Shown: positions 40,901 to 47,595 of the stretch, piece by piece
How the letters are laid out: every line of letters starts with the position of its first letter
Position numbering within the stretch: the stretch's first letter is position 1
Assembly (NCBI RefSeq): GCF_011058165.1
Contig: NZ_JAALEG010000012.1
Coordinates: 41,649-105,648, forward strand
Length of the DNA: 64,000 nucleotides
Reading direction: 5' to 3'
Source of the DNA: Rhodococcus aetherivorans
Lineage (GTDB): Bacteria; Actinomycetota; Actinomycetes; Mycobacteriales; Mycobacteriaceae
Position numbers and translations under genes: made by a program
Notes under the pieces: model-generated
The model's database searches: none
What the model saw: only the letters and a program-made list of their open reading frames with translations
What the model was told of the DNA's origin: nothing

Positions 40901-41769
40901 GCGACACCGCCGTGGAGTCGACGCGGAAGCTCGAGCGTGCCGTTCGCTTCGACGTGCGCGGTGATCCACTTCCACGCCACGTCCTGCCCCTTCGGGAGGA
41001 GCTTGGTGGTGGCGTACTCGTAGCCGTCCTCGGCGACGCCCTTCTCGGTCCATGCCCACCCGGATCGCACGGCGTGCGCGGTGGCGTGACCGGCGTCGGA
41101 GCGACCGCCTCCGATGGTCATGCCCTTGTGCGCGAGGAACGCGAACACGTGCTTCTGCAGGATGCGGATGCCGTAGAGCTTCTGCCCCCACGCCTGCACC
41201 TCGCGGGCGAACTCCTGCCGGTGGATCGCCTTTGTGGACGCGGTGTGCGCCTCGGCCTTGGCGAGCATCGGAGCATCGTGCTCAACCTTCGCTTCGAGCT
41301 GGCGACGCTTGGAGGCCTCGAGCTCGGCACGGTCGAACTGGTCGGCGGCGAGCCGGAGCGCTTCGCCCATCGTCTGCGGTAGGGCGAACTGTGCCGGCGC
41401 GGTTTCGGCGACGCGAGTCTGGATCGCGAAGTAGGCCTGTGCCGAGGCGACCTCCGGCTTGCGGGGGTCGCCGTTCATCGCGACCAAGTAGCAGGCGAAA
41501 CGAGCGAGGTGGAAGTCCTCGCGGGGACGCCCGCCGGACTTTTCGGTGGCGCCAACGAAAAGGGTGGCGACGTCCATTCCCTGATTCGCTGCTGTGGTCT
41601 TCGCCCGATCGATCGCGGCGACGAAGTTGCGCCAGTCAGCCCCGTAGCCGAGGAGCGGCATGAGGTCGCGGGCGGACCAGAACTCGGTGCCGTCGGCGCG
41701 TTCTTGTCGGATGGAGTCGAACGGGGACTGGTTGCTGTCACCCGCGCTCGATATGATCTGGTTCGACAT
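40897..41769 (-). CDS. Phage antirepressor (BRO/DinD-like N-terminus, KilAC-like C-terminus)
   Basis: 290 residues. The N-terminal part shows GTEFWSARDLMPLLGY, WRNFVAAIDRAK and FHLARFACYLVAMNGDPRKP, the BRO-N/DinD pattern. The C-terminal part (QKLYGIRILQKHVFAFLAHK and following) looks like a KilAC/ANT antirepressor domain. It is the first gene of the early operon after the Cro-like gene, where it could counter a repressor during induction. Confidence 0.8.
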   Translation of the reverse strand: MSNQIISSAGDSNQSPFDSIRQERADGTEFWSARDLMPLLGYGADWRNFVAAIDRAKTTAANQGMDVATLFVGATEKSGGRPREDFHLARFACYLVAMNGDPRKPEVASAQAYFAIQTRVAETAPAQFALPQTMGEALRLAADQFDRAELEASKRRQLEAKVEHDAPMLAKAEAHTASTKAIHRQEFAREVQAWGQKLYGIRILQKHVFAFLAHKGMTIGGGRSDAGHATAHAVRSGWAWTEKGVAEDGYEYATTKLLPKGQDVAWKWITAHVEANGTLELPRRLHGGVA

Positions 41770-41793
41770 AGGGATGTCCTGTCTCGAGTCGTT

Positions 41794-41825
41794 GCCCCGT
41801 CCGGTGTTGCGAGCACCGGCGGGGC
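41794..41825 (+). terminator. Stem-loop with plus-strand T-run before the antirepressor gene
   Basis: GCCCCG-T-CCGGTG and CACCGG-CGGGGC form a 12-bp stem with one bulge, followed on the plus strand by GCTTTCGTTTT. On the minus strand it sits between the Cro-like stop and the antirepressor start. It may stop antisense transcription or regulate the leader. Confidence 0.5.
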
Positions 41826-41837
41826 GCTTTCGTTTTG

Positions 41838-42074
41838 TCAGGCCGCGGCAAGCTCATTGCCGGCGAAGAACTTCGTGACGGGCACGCCGAGAATCCGTGC
41901 CAGGGCTTCCAACTCGTCGGTGTCGAAGGCCGAATGAGCGAGGAGTCGGCGAGAGAGCGCTGTCTGGCTCATGCCGATCTGCGCTGCCGCTGCGGACTGC
42001 GACATACGAGCGCGCCCCAGCTCGGCTCGGACGTTTCCGGCCACTGTTTGCCTGAGATGGTGATGTTTGCGCAC
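41838..42074 (-). CDS. Cro-like XRE-family HTH protein
   Basis: 78 residues if GTG 42074 is the start; an in-frame extension to 42119 is possible. HTH: AELGRARMSQSAAAAQIGMS and QTALSRRLLAHSAFDTDELE. It ends in ELAAA, an ssrA-like degradation signal. It is divergent from the repressor gene across the control region. A TTGCGA -35 and TTAGAC -10 box precede GTG 42074 closely, so the mRNA may be leaderless. By analogy with BPs-type phages it is the Cro that opposes the repressor. Confidence 0.75.
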   Translation of the reverse strand: MRKHHHLRQTVAGNVRAELGRARMSQSAAAAQIGMSQTALSRRLLAHSAFDTDELEALARILGVPVTKFFAGNELAAA

Positions 42075-42077
42075 AGA

Positions 42078-42190
42078 GCAAGGTCTAACGCATATGAGCA
42101 CGAATCGCAACCATGACATTCCGGCCGGTATTGTTCTCAGCGCAACAAATTGCGCTTAGACCTTGCATTTACCCGCTAGGCGCGTAATCT
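42078..42190. promoter_or_regulatory. Divergent cro/rep promoter-operator region
   Basis: An 11-bp inverted repeat, GCAAGGTCTAA (42078-42088) and TTAGACCTTGC (42156-42166), lies over the cro -10 and next to the rep -35. A second palindrome AGCGCAA-CAAA-TTGCGCT spans 42139-42156. Rightward promoter: -35 TTGCAT (42163-42168), 16-bp spacer, -10 TAATCT (42185-42190), then ATG 8 nt on, so the rep mRNA should be leaderless. Promoters are predicted by eye. Confidence 0.65.
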
Positions 42191-42197
42191 CTTGCGC

Positions 42198-42572
42198 ATG
42201 ACGAAACTCAGCGTTCTTCCCCGCGACGATCAGCGCGAGACACGTCGGCAAGCGATCGCCCGGCGCCTGCGCGGCAAACTCGGCGAGCGACGAATGAGCC
42301 AGACCAGGCTCTCTGAGCTATCCGGAATCAACTCGTCAGGACTCTCGCGTCGACTCAACGGCTTGATGCCGTTCGACATCGACGAGCTGGAGGTGATCTG
42401 CTACATCCTGGAGGTGGATCTCGACGAGATCCTCACGGGAATAGCGAACCCCCGCCACCCAGGGGGTGACGGGGGTTCGTCTGTCGTGCGGATGCTCCCC
42501 CGGCTGGACTCGAACCAGCAACCGTTCGGACGACGGATTGCAGCCCTGCGACCTGCTCTTTCCGCCGCCTGA
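42198..42572 (+). CDS. Immunity repressor with att core in its 3' end
   Basis: 124 residues from ATG 42198. XRE-type HTH about 25-57 (GELGERR...SQTRLSELSGINSSGLSRRL). Residues about 99-117 (LPRLDSNQQPFGRRIAALRP) are encoded by the tRNA-3'-end-like att core and following DNA, and the protein ends ALSAA, an ssrA-like tail. The stop overlaps the integrase ATG by 1 nt. In BPs, Charlie and Brujita the attP site lies in the repressor gene, so that integration removes a C-terminal degradation tag; size, order and tag agree with that design. This copy appears to be the full-length (viral) form. The recombined host-side form is outside the window. Confidence 0.75.
   Translation: MTKLSVLPRDDQRETRRQAIARRLRGKLGERRMSQTRLSELSGINSSGLSRRLNGLMPFDIDELEVICYILEVDLDEILTGIANPRHPGGDGGSSVVRMLPRLDSNQQPFGRRIAALRPALSAA
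42445..42479 (-). terminator. Hairpin beside the tRNA 3' end (tRNA terminator-like)
   Basis: A 16-bp stem with one mismatch and a 3-nt loop (CGAACCCCCG...CGGGGGTTCG) lies 14 bp beyond the tRNA 3' end and inside the repressor coding sequence. In tRNA orientation it sits where an intrinsic terminator would lie, but no clear T-run follows. Confidence 0.45.
42493..42540 (-). other. Attachment core: 3' end of a tRNA gene
   Basis: In reverse orientation the DNA has a complete T-arm (GCTGG-TTCGAGT-CCAGC, 42503-42519) followed by an acceptor 3' strand (CGGGGGA, 42496-42502). No matching 5' acceptor strand, D-arm or good anticodon arm is present, so it is a 3' fragment, perhaps of an Asn-type tRNA. 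Tyrosine integrases often use tRNA 3' ends as attB. It lies between repressor and integrase and is read as the A/B prophage junction. Confidence 0.7.
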
Positions 42573-43474
42573 TGAAGAGGCGGTCACATTCCTTGACGCT
42601 GGTAGCGATACGAGGAAATGTGCACAAACAGAAATATCGCCTACCCCACGAATGGGAAGGGGCCGTCGAGGGCTGGCTCGACTGGCTCCGCACCGGGGGA
42701 ATACCAGCGACCACCATCCGAACCCGCCGCGGACACGTCCGCCGCACCGCCCGCATCCTGGGCACCCGGACGCCGGCCGCGGTCACCACCGAGCAGCTCG
42801 TCGCCACCTTCGCGCGCCGAGACTGGTCCACCGACCACCGCCGCGGCATCCGGACATCACTGATCAAGTTCTTCGACTGGACCACCGAGCGCGGACTCAC
42901 CACCAGCAACCCCGCCGCCGGCCTACCGAAGGTCCCGGAATCCCGGCCGAGGCCACGACCGGCCACCGACCGAATCTGGCAGGACATCCTCATCAACGCC
43001 GGACCGCGCGAACGACTCATGGCACGACTCGCTGGGGAAGGCGGGTTGCGTCGAGCAGAAGTCGCGCGGGTACACACCAACGATCTGATCGAAGAGATCG
43101 ACGGCTGGACCCTGATCGTCCACGGCAAGGGCGGGAAGCAGCGCACCATCCCGATCAGCGACTGCCTCGCCGCGGAAATCGCGAAGGGCCCCGGGGGCCA
43201 CACCATCGGACGGGGAAGGTCCGGCTGGTTGTTCCCGGGGCAGATCGACGGCCATCTCGCACCGGACACGGTCGGCAAACTCGTCGGGGAACTGATGCCG
43301 CCCGGCTGGTCCATGCACAAGCTGCGTCACCGGTTTGCGACCCGCGCATTCCAAGGCACCCGCAATCTGCTTGCGGTGCAGGAGGCTCTCGGGCACGCCA
43401 GCGTCGCGACCACGCAGCGCTACACCGCCATCACCCGCGACGACGTACGCGCCGCGGTCACCGCCGCAGCCTGA
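42572..43474 (+). CDS. Tyrosine integrase
   Basis: 300 residues. SAM-like N-terminal domain (about 30-115) and catalytic domain with GGLRRAEVARV (Arg I), KGGKQRTIPI (Lys), MHKLRHRFATRAF (His-x-x-Arg), LGHASVATTQRYTAI (His/Tyr nucleophile). ATG 42572 overlaps the repressor stop (TGATG); GTG starts farther in are possible. The C-terminus AAVTAAA is an ssrA-like tail, as reported for the BPs integrase. It should recombine attP in rep with a host tRNA 3' end. It lies to the right of the att core and so belongs to prophage B. Confidence 0.9.
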   Translation: MKRRSHSLTLVAIRGNVHKQKYRLPHEWEGAVEGWLDWLRTGGIPATTIRTRRGHVRRTARILGTRTPAAVTTEQLVATFARRDWSTDHRRGIRTSLIKFFDWTTERGLTTSNPAAGLPKVPESRPRPRPATDRIWQDILINAGPRERLMARLAGEGGLRRAEVARVHTNDLIEEIDGWTLIVHGKGGKQRTIPISDCLAAEIAKGPGGHTIGRGRSGWLFPGQIDGHLAPDTVGKLVGELMPPGWSMHKLRHRFATRAFQGTRNLLAVQEALGHASVATTQRYTAITRDDVRAAVTAAA

Positions 43475-43492
43475 CCCACGAAAGGAACCGCC

Positions 43493-43663
43493 ATGAGCAC
43501 GATCAGCAACGCCGCCATCGCCGCATGGGCCGATCTGACCGAGCAGGAGCAGTTCTACGCCATCGGGGTCCTCTCCTGCGACGCCCCCGAAATACTCCTC
43601 CACGCCGCCAACACCGCACGTGATCACATGCGCGTGCGCGCACACAACGAATCCATGCACTGA
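43493..43663 (+). CDS. Hypothetical protein after integrase (56 aa)
   Basis: 56 residues with AAAGGA 7 nt before ATG 43493, co-directional with integrase and 18 bp after it. Helical (ADLTEQEQFYAIGVLSCDAP). It may be an excisionase-like or unrelated small protein; no HTH is evident. Confidence 0.6.
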   Translation: MSTISNAAIAAWADLTEQEQFYAIGVLSCDAPEILLHAANTARDHMRVRAHNESMH

Positions 43664-43750
43664 TCCGCCTGGGCGCGCCCGGGGATCGGTTCGAAACCAT
43701 CGCCCGGGCGCGCCCGTAACACCAAACCGGCCGACCGGGATGATGAAGGT

Positions 43751-44188
43751 ATGAGACTCCGCGGATTCGCCCTCGTGCCCGCCCTCCTGCTCGCCGCCGC
43801 CTGCGGTGACAACACCACCGACAACACCGCCACCAGCTCGCCGGCCGCCCCCACCACGACCGCGACCGAATCATCGCCGGCGCGCACGGCCGACAGTTTC
43901 GAGCAGCAGATGCAGCAGGGCGCCGAGGAACAGGTCCGCGAACGGCCAGGCGACGCCCAGGGCCTCGCCGAAGCCCTCACCGACATCACCGGCGAACCCG
44001 TCAGCGCGAACATGGCCCAGCAGATCGCCAACGTCACCTGCCTGAGCATCGACGTCGAGCCCGGCCCCGGCGCCGTCGACGCTGTCGCACAGCAGACCGC
44101 CACCGAACTCGGTCTGTCCCCCTCGGCCGCCGCCGAACTCGTCGACCTGTCCGTCGACTACCGCTGCCCCGAACTCGCGTCGAAGTAG
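43751..44188 (+). CDS. Prophage-encoded lipoprotein with DUF732-like domain
   Basis: 145 residues. The signal peptide shares MRLRG with the prophage A lipoprotein; lipobox LAAC puts the lipid on Cys18. A Thr/Ser/Ala linker (19-50) precedes a helical domain with two cysteines (QIANVTCLSIDVE, DYRCPELASK) resembling mycobacterial DUF732 proteins. It converges on the secreted-protein gene. The domain differs from that of A, so the module keeps the anchor and changes the external part. Confidence 0.75.
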   Translation: MRLRGFALVPALLLAAACGDNTTDNTATSSPAAPTTTATESSPARTADSFEQQMQQGAEEQVRERPGDAQGLAEALTDITGEPVSANMAQQIANVTCLSIDVEPGPGAVDAVAQQTATELGLSPSAAAELVDLSVDYRCPELASK

Positions 44189-44203
44189 CCCGACACGACG
44201 AAA

Positions 44204-44233
44204 CGGCCCCCGACCTGGGTAGGTCGGGGGCCG
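44204..44233. terminator. Bidirectional intrinsic terminator
   Basis: CGGCCCCCGACCT and AGGTCGGGGGCCG form a perfect 13-bp stem with a GGGT loop between convergent genes; same place as 1081-1111 in prophage A. Confidence 0.85.
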
Positions 44234-44249
44234 ATCCTGTGCGATTCGC

Positions 44250-44609
44250 TCAGCTCGCACTGCCGGTGTTGAACGGGTCGTACGCCCACACCTCACGCAT
44301 CACCCGGGACGGATAGGCGTCTGGCGAGAGCCGGATCAGCTTGTTGACCGTGCCGTTCGGCAAGGTCTGGGTGCAGTCCCAGATGCGGCCGTGGAACCCG
44401 CGGCACTGCAGGCCAGCATCCCCGTACGGGCTGAGGATCAGGCCCTTCTCGGCGTGCTCGCCGAATGCCCCCGGATCCCACGGGGTGACGAAGTACTCGG
44501 TGGCGTCGTACGGGCCGGTCGGGTCGATCTCGTCGGCGGTGGCGGTCGGGGCGAGTACTAGTGTGGCGGCGGCCGCGAGGGCGGCGGTGGTGAGTGCGCG
44601 TCGGATCAT
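44250..44609 (-). CDS. Small secreted protein, homologue of the 1128-1481 protein
   Basis: 119 residues with a Sec signal peptide (cleavage probably after PTATA), mature part with two cysteines (GLQCRGF, IWDCTQ). About 70% identical to the prophage A protein. Unknown family. Start ATG 44609. Confidence 0.8.
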   Translation of the reverse strand: MIRRALTTAALAAAATLVLAPTATADEIDPTGPYDATEYFVTPWDPGAFGEHAEKGLILSPYGDAGLQCRGFHGRIWDCTQTLPNGTVNKLIRLSPDAYPSRVMREVWAYDPFNTGSAS

Positions 44610-44626
44610 TGGCGATGTACCTCCGG

Positions 44627-44698
44627 TCGTGGGTGCGGACTCGTGTCCCGTACCCGTGGAATCGGACGATACAAACCGGCCGTTACGGTATCGACTCC
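44627..44698 (-). promoter_or_regulatory. Conserved promoter/leader of the secreted-protein gene
   Basis: Counterpart of 1490-1570 in prophage A. It contains GATAC and GTATC arms around AAACCGGCCGTTACG. Confidence 0.5.
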
Positions 44699-44773
44699 CC
44701 CTCGCGTCACTTCCGTCTCGCTCATCACGCCCAGTTCGCACACCCGTTCGACAACAGCTACAGTCGGCGCCGC

Positions 44774-44812
44774 GGGGCCGGTGAGGCGACGAGCCTGGGA
44801 AGCACCGGCCCC
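44774..44812. other. Conserved two-part stem-loop of unknown function
   Basis: GGGGCCGGTG and CACCGGCCCC (10 bp) around AGGC/GCCT; equivalent of 1647-1684. It lies in the 297-bp gap before the HNH gene, which otherwise holds only the promoter region above. Confidence 0.45.
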
Positions 44813-44906
44813 GCGCCAACCCCCTACGCCGCCCCGCCCAGGTACGCGGCGAGCACGTAGTTCCCGTGCCGATCCAGGTTGCCCCTCGCCCGGTCGTACC
44901 GCGACG

Positions 44907-45656
44907 TCACATCACGTCGGTGTACGACCTCCCGACGAGCATCCTCCACATCGTCATCGACGCCACCCCCGCCTCGCGCGCGAGTTCGTGCGAGGACACA
45001 CCGCCGGCGGCGTAGCGCGCTCGATAGCGGCGCACCTCCTCAGCGGTGAACTTCGCTCCCGCGCTTCGAGTTCCGATGTGCCTGGCCGCACGGCCCTTGT
45101 TCGCCATGTCGAAGCTGTTCGCAGCCGGGGAACCCATGAACAGGTGCGCCGGATTGCAGCACGGCGGGTTGTCGCAGTGGTGGCAGATGAACATGCCAGC
45201 CGGGATCGGGCCGTGCGTGATGATCCACGCGAGTCGGTGCGCACCGATGCTGCGTGACTTGTGCGTCGTCATGCCGTACCCGAGCGTCGACCGGTGCCCG
45301 GTCCATTCCCAACATCCGTCCGGCAGCTTCTCGACACGCCGCCAAAATCGATTCCGCAGCGCCTCGTCCGACCATCGCGCATAGTCCGACTGGGTCTGCA
45401 CCGAGAGATGCGCTGGGTTGACGCACATCCTCTCCCCGCACGTCGAGCCGATCCGGTGGCCGTCCGGAACGGTCCCGCCGGCAAGCTCCCACGCGAATGC
45501 CTGCGCCGGCCTCCGGATGCGCTGAGGTCGGGTGGCGACAGTGAACTGCCCGAAACCGCCGTTCGTCGCGCCGTTCCACCACCAGCACTCGTCGGGTTCG
45601 CGGCGAATGATCCGTTGCCAGAACCGCTGCTCGGTACGCTCGTCCATATCGGGCAC
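44907..45656 (-). CDS. HNH homing-type endonuclease with duplicated HNH half and C-terminal HTH
   Basis: 249 residues. Two related halves are visible: WWWNGATNGGFGQFTVATR with CGERMCVNPAHLSV (first half) and CWEWTGHRSTLGYGMTTHK with FICHHCDNPPCCNPAHLFMG (second half), then an HTH tail (KFTAEEVRRYRARYAAGGVS). It is in the variable cargo slot and has no counterpart in A, so it is probably a mobile homing gene. A hairpin terminator lies just upstream. Confidence 0.8.
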   Translation of the reverse strand: MPDMDERTEQRFWQRIIRREPDECWWWNGATNGGFGQFTVATRPQRIRRPAQAFAWELAGGTVPDGHRIGSTCGERMCVNPAHLSVQTQSDYARWSDEALRNRFWRRVEKLPDGCWEWTGHRSTLGYGMTTHKSRSIGAHRLAWIITHGPIPAGMFICHHCDNPPCCNPAHLFMGSPAANSFDMANKGRAARHIGTRSAGAKFTAEEVRRYRARYAAGGVSSHELAREAGVASMTMWRMLVGRSYTDVM

Positions 45657-45696
45657 CGTAGCGGGTCGGTATGACGGTCCGGAAAGCAGAAAGCAC

Positions 45697-45727
45697 CCCC
45701 GCTCCGGAACGAAATTCCGGAGCGGGG
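45697..45727. terminator. Hairpin, terminator-like
   Basis: CCCCGCTCCGGAA and TTCCGGAGCGGGG form a 13-bp stem with a 5-nt loop upstream of the HNH gene. Confidence 0.6.
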
Positions 45728-45949
45728 AGGTGCATTCGAGTCAGGGATCGTCGGGCGGCGTGTACTTATCAGCAGACGAGAGTCCCGCGCGTACGACGCA
45801 CGGTGCGGCCGGCCCGGCGGCTGGGTACGCTACGAATTGTCGCCTCCGTTTCCGATTCCCTTCGCGCCGGAGGCGGCCCCGGCCGCCGGGTTCCTGACGG
45901 AATGATCTCCCCCGAGATCGGGTCCCCACCCCCGGCGGCCGGACTCGGA

Positions 45950-45990
45950 AGGCCCCGCCCGTTACATGGCAATGTTCCCCGGCGGGGCCT
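45950..45990 (+). terminator. Intrinsic terminator hairpin
   Basis: AGGCCCCGCC and GGCGGGGCCT (10 bp) with a 21-nt loop, followed by TTCTC. Similar to 2199-2234 in prophage A. Its gene is not evident. Confidence 0.5.
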
Positions 45991-46060
45991 TTCTCATGCG
46001 GCACGCCCCGGCCGGTAGTGAGCCGCTTCTGACGCGGCGCCGGCAGCCGCGGCCCGCGGT

Positions 46061-46399
46061 CTACTGCTGTGGCGGTGGTGACTGCTCATCGGTGTCGAGC
46101 AGTCCGAGCATCCGGTTCGCGGCGTCGAGGCGCGCCTGCCACTCGTCCACCTCCGCGTGCTTCGCCGCCCACCGCGTCTTCTGCTCGTCGGACGGCCAGC
46201 CGCCCTCGCGGCCCCAGCGTTGGATGGTGCTGGTCGACATGCCGGTGAGCATGCTCATCTCGCGGATCGATCCGCCGGCCAACAGTCCGGCGACGACGGC
46301 GGCGCGCAGCTCGGTTTCGGCGGCGTCGCGGGCACGCATCGCGTCGAGGATGCGCGCCCGCTCCGGGTCGGGGATCAGTCCACGCTTCTGCGGAGTCAC
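46061..46399 (-). CDS. HTH DNA-binding protein in cargo operon
   Basis: 112 residues from GTG 46399 (GTGA overlap). A central helix-turn-helix (LAGGSIREMSMLTGMSTSTI then QRWGREGG) and a coiled C-terminal region (KTRWAAKHAEVDEWQARLDA). It is the last of a three-gene overlapping operon. It might regulate the operon or be a distant small-terminase-like protein. Confidence 0.65.
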   Translation of the reverse strand: MTPQKRGLIPDPERARILDAMRARDAAETELRAAVVAGLLAGGSIREMSMLTGMSTSTIQRWGREGGWPSDEQKTRWAAKHAEVDEWQARLDAANRMLGLLDTDEQSPPPQQ

Positions 46400-46593
46400 C
46401 CGCCGACGGTACCGATGGCGTCGCCGAGCTGCCGCGCGATCGCCGAGTAGATCTGCTCCTCCGTCTGGCACTGCCACGCAGTACGGCTACCGAACGGGTA
46501 GCCGAGCACGCCCACGCGAGCCGCCTCCGCGCGGCGTTCACATTCCTTGCGTATCTCCTCTACCCGATCGAGCTCCGGCTGGTCTTCGCTCAT
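46396..46593 (-). CDS. Hypothetical protein (65 aa), cargo operon
   Basis: 65 residues from ATG 46593 (ATGA overlap at the upstream side, GTGA at the downstream side). Charged helix (RVEEIRKECERRAEAARVGV) and a C-terminal TEEQIYSAIARQLGDAIG. Unknown family. Confidence 0.6.
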   Translation of the reverse strand: MSEDQPELDRVEEIRKECERRAEAARVGVLGYPFGSRTAWQCQTEEQIYSAIARQLGDAIGTVGG

Positions 46594-46898
46594 GCCGCAC
46601 CCCTCAGATGCTCGAAGCACGCCTTGAGGTTGAATCTGCGCCAGGTGGTGCGCTTCATACGCACCGGCTCCAGTGGTAGTCGCCAGCCATCCCAGCCGCA
46701 CCCCTCGCACGGTTCCTGCTGAATGAGGTGGTCACGCCGCAGCGGGCAGTCCTGCGGCTCCGGCCCGACCCACCCATACCCCCGACCGGACGGCACCCGA
46801 TCGATGGTGGGTGGCGGGTTGTCGAACAGGAACCCGTACCGTTCGCGCATCCACTGGGACGGCACGGCGTTGGCGAATGGATCCTCCCCGAGGCTCAT
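46590..46898 (-). CDS. Hypothetical Cys-containing protein (102 aa), cargo operon
   Basis: 102 residues. CPLRRDHL and EPCEGCGWDGWRLP suggest a zinc-binding module; N-terminal Pro/Gly-rich region. First gene of the operon; only in prophage B. Confidence 0.6.
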   Translation of the reverse strand: MSLGEDPFANAVPSQWMRERYGFLFDNPPPTIDRVPSGRGYGWVGPEPQDCPLRRDHLIQQEPCEGCGWDGWRLPLEPVRMKRTTWRRFNLKACFEHLRGAA

Positions 46899-46945
46899 GT
46901 GTCCATCCTCTCAAAGGTGTAGCGATCATCGCCACGTAGTGAGTG

Positions 46946-47425
46946 TTATGCGCCCAGGTCGAGCTGCAATTGCTGGAACGGTGGCGCGATGTCGGTGGGA
47001 GGCAGCTCGCCGCGACGACGGAGGTCATGCCACGCATGCGCAGCGCCGCGCCCCTTGGTCCGCACCCGGTGACAGTTCGCGCACACCACCTCGCACTTGG
47101 CGATCTCAGCTTCGATCGCGGCCCGCGAGTGCATCATCATCTCGCCGACGTGGGCCAGCTTGTTCACGCCCGGGAGGTGATCGAACTCGAGCGCCTCGGC
47201 GTGCTCGCGGTACCCGCAGTCGACGCAGCCCTGCTCGAGCTTGTAGTTGCGGATGAAGTCGAGGTTGGACTGGTACCTCTGCCGCATGATGCGGCGGGCG
47301 CAGTCACGGCAGTCGAACCGGCGCCGCATGCGGGCTTCCCCGTTGCGCCGTTGGTCGCGGTAGAACATGGAGATGTGCTTGGTCTCGCCGCAGATCCGGC
47401 AGGTGCGCCAGCTATCATCAGACAT
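46946..47425 (-). CDS. HNH endonuclease, twin of 3377-3856
   Basis: 159 residues, almost identical to the prophage A protein (same CxxC pairs, LEFDHLPG, CEVVCANCHRVRT). Start ATG 47425. It flanks the cargo slot as in A. The near identity of the pair is higher than for several neighbours, which suggests recent exchange or strong constraint. Confidence 0.85.
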   Translation of the reverse strand: MSDDSWRTCRICGETKHISMFYRDQRRNGEARMRRRFDCRDCARRIMRQRYQSNLDFIRNYKLEQGCVDCGYREHAEALEFDHLPGVNKLAHVGEMMMHSRAAIEAEIAKCEVVCANCHRVRTKGRGAAHAWHDLRRRGELPPTDIAPPFQQLQLDLGA

Positions 47426-47453
47426 CGTCGAACTCCTCAGTAGTTCGGCCATG

Positions 47454-47482
47454 CCCCGGGGGTGTTACAGCACCCGCCGGGG
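47454..47482 (+). terminator. Stem-loop with plus-strand T-run in the HNH-gene leader
   Basis: Same structure as 3884-3912, followed by TCCTTTCGTTT on the plus strand; the surrounding leader is conserved too. Confidence 0.5.
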
Positions 47483-47528
47483 TCCTTTCGTTTGACCGCC
47501 TGAGGCTACCGGTGGAGTCCGACACGTC

Positions 47529-47583
47529 CGGCTCAAACCGACTGTGCTGAGGGGTCGGGTCTCAGCACAGTCGGTTTGAGCCG
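47529..47583 (-). terminator. Late-operon terminator of prophage B
   Basis: A perfect 23-bp stem (CGGCTCAAACCGACTGTGCT + GAG and its complement) with a 9-nt loop, 13 bp after the receptor-binding gene. The prophage A copy has a shortened stem. Confidence 0.85.
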
Positions 47584-47595
47584 TTACGAGCGGGG

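Larger units (their letters stand above)
1..42540. mobile_element. Prophage A (left end lies outside the window)
   Basis: A nearly complete temperate siphophage genome with a leftward late operon, a leftward early operon and a lysogeny switch at its right end. In prophage B the att core lies about 1.25 kb before the lipoprotein gene, so by analogy about 1.1 kb of A (its integrase and attL) is missing before base 1, giving a size near 43.6 kb. The right boundary is placed at the tRNA-3'-end-like sequence at 42493-42540, which separates the A repressor from an integrase that I assign to prophage B. Assignment of boundaries is inference from synteny. Confidence 0.85.
45657..46060. other. Intergenic region of the prophage B cargo slot
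   Basis: 404 bp without a convincing gene. It contains two hairpins (45697-45727 and 45950-45990). The space between (about 45730-45945) has no coding signal that I trust; a small RNA is possible. Confidence 0.4.

Noticed and set aside
42491..42567. An intact tRNA gene at the repressor/integrase junction
   Set aside because: The T-arm and acceptor 3' strand are present, but no complementary 5' acceptor strand or D-arm is found within the next 80 nt, so it is only a 3' fragment.
42480..42572. The RLDSNQQP segment taken as a conserved protein motif
   Set aside because: This peptide is what the complement of a tRNA T-arm and acceptor encodes. It reflects the att core and not protein homology.
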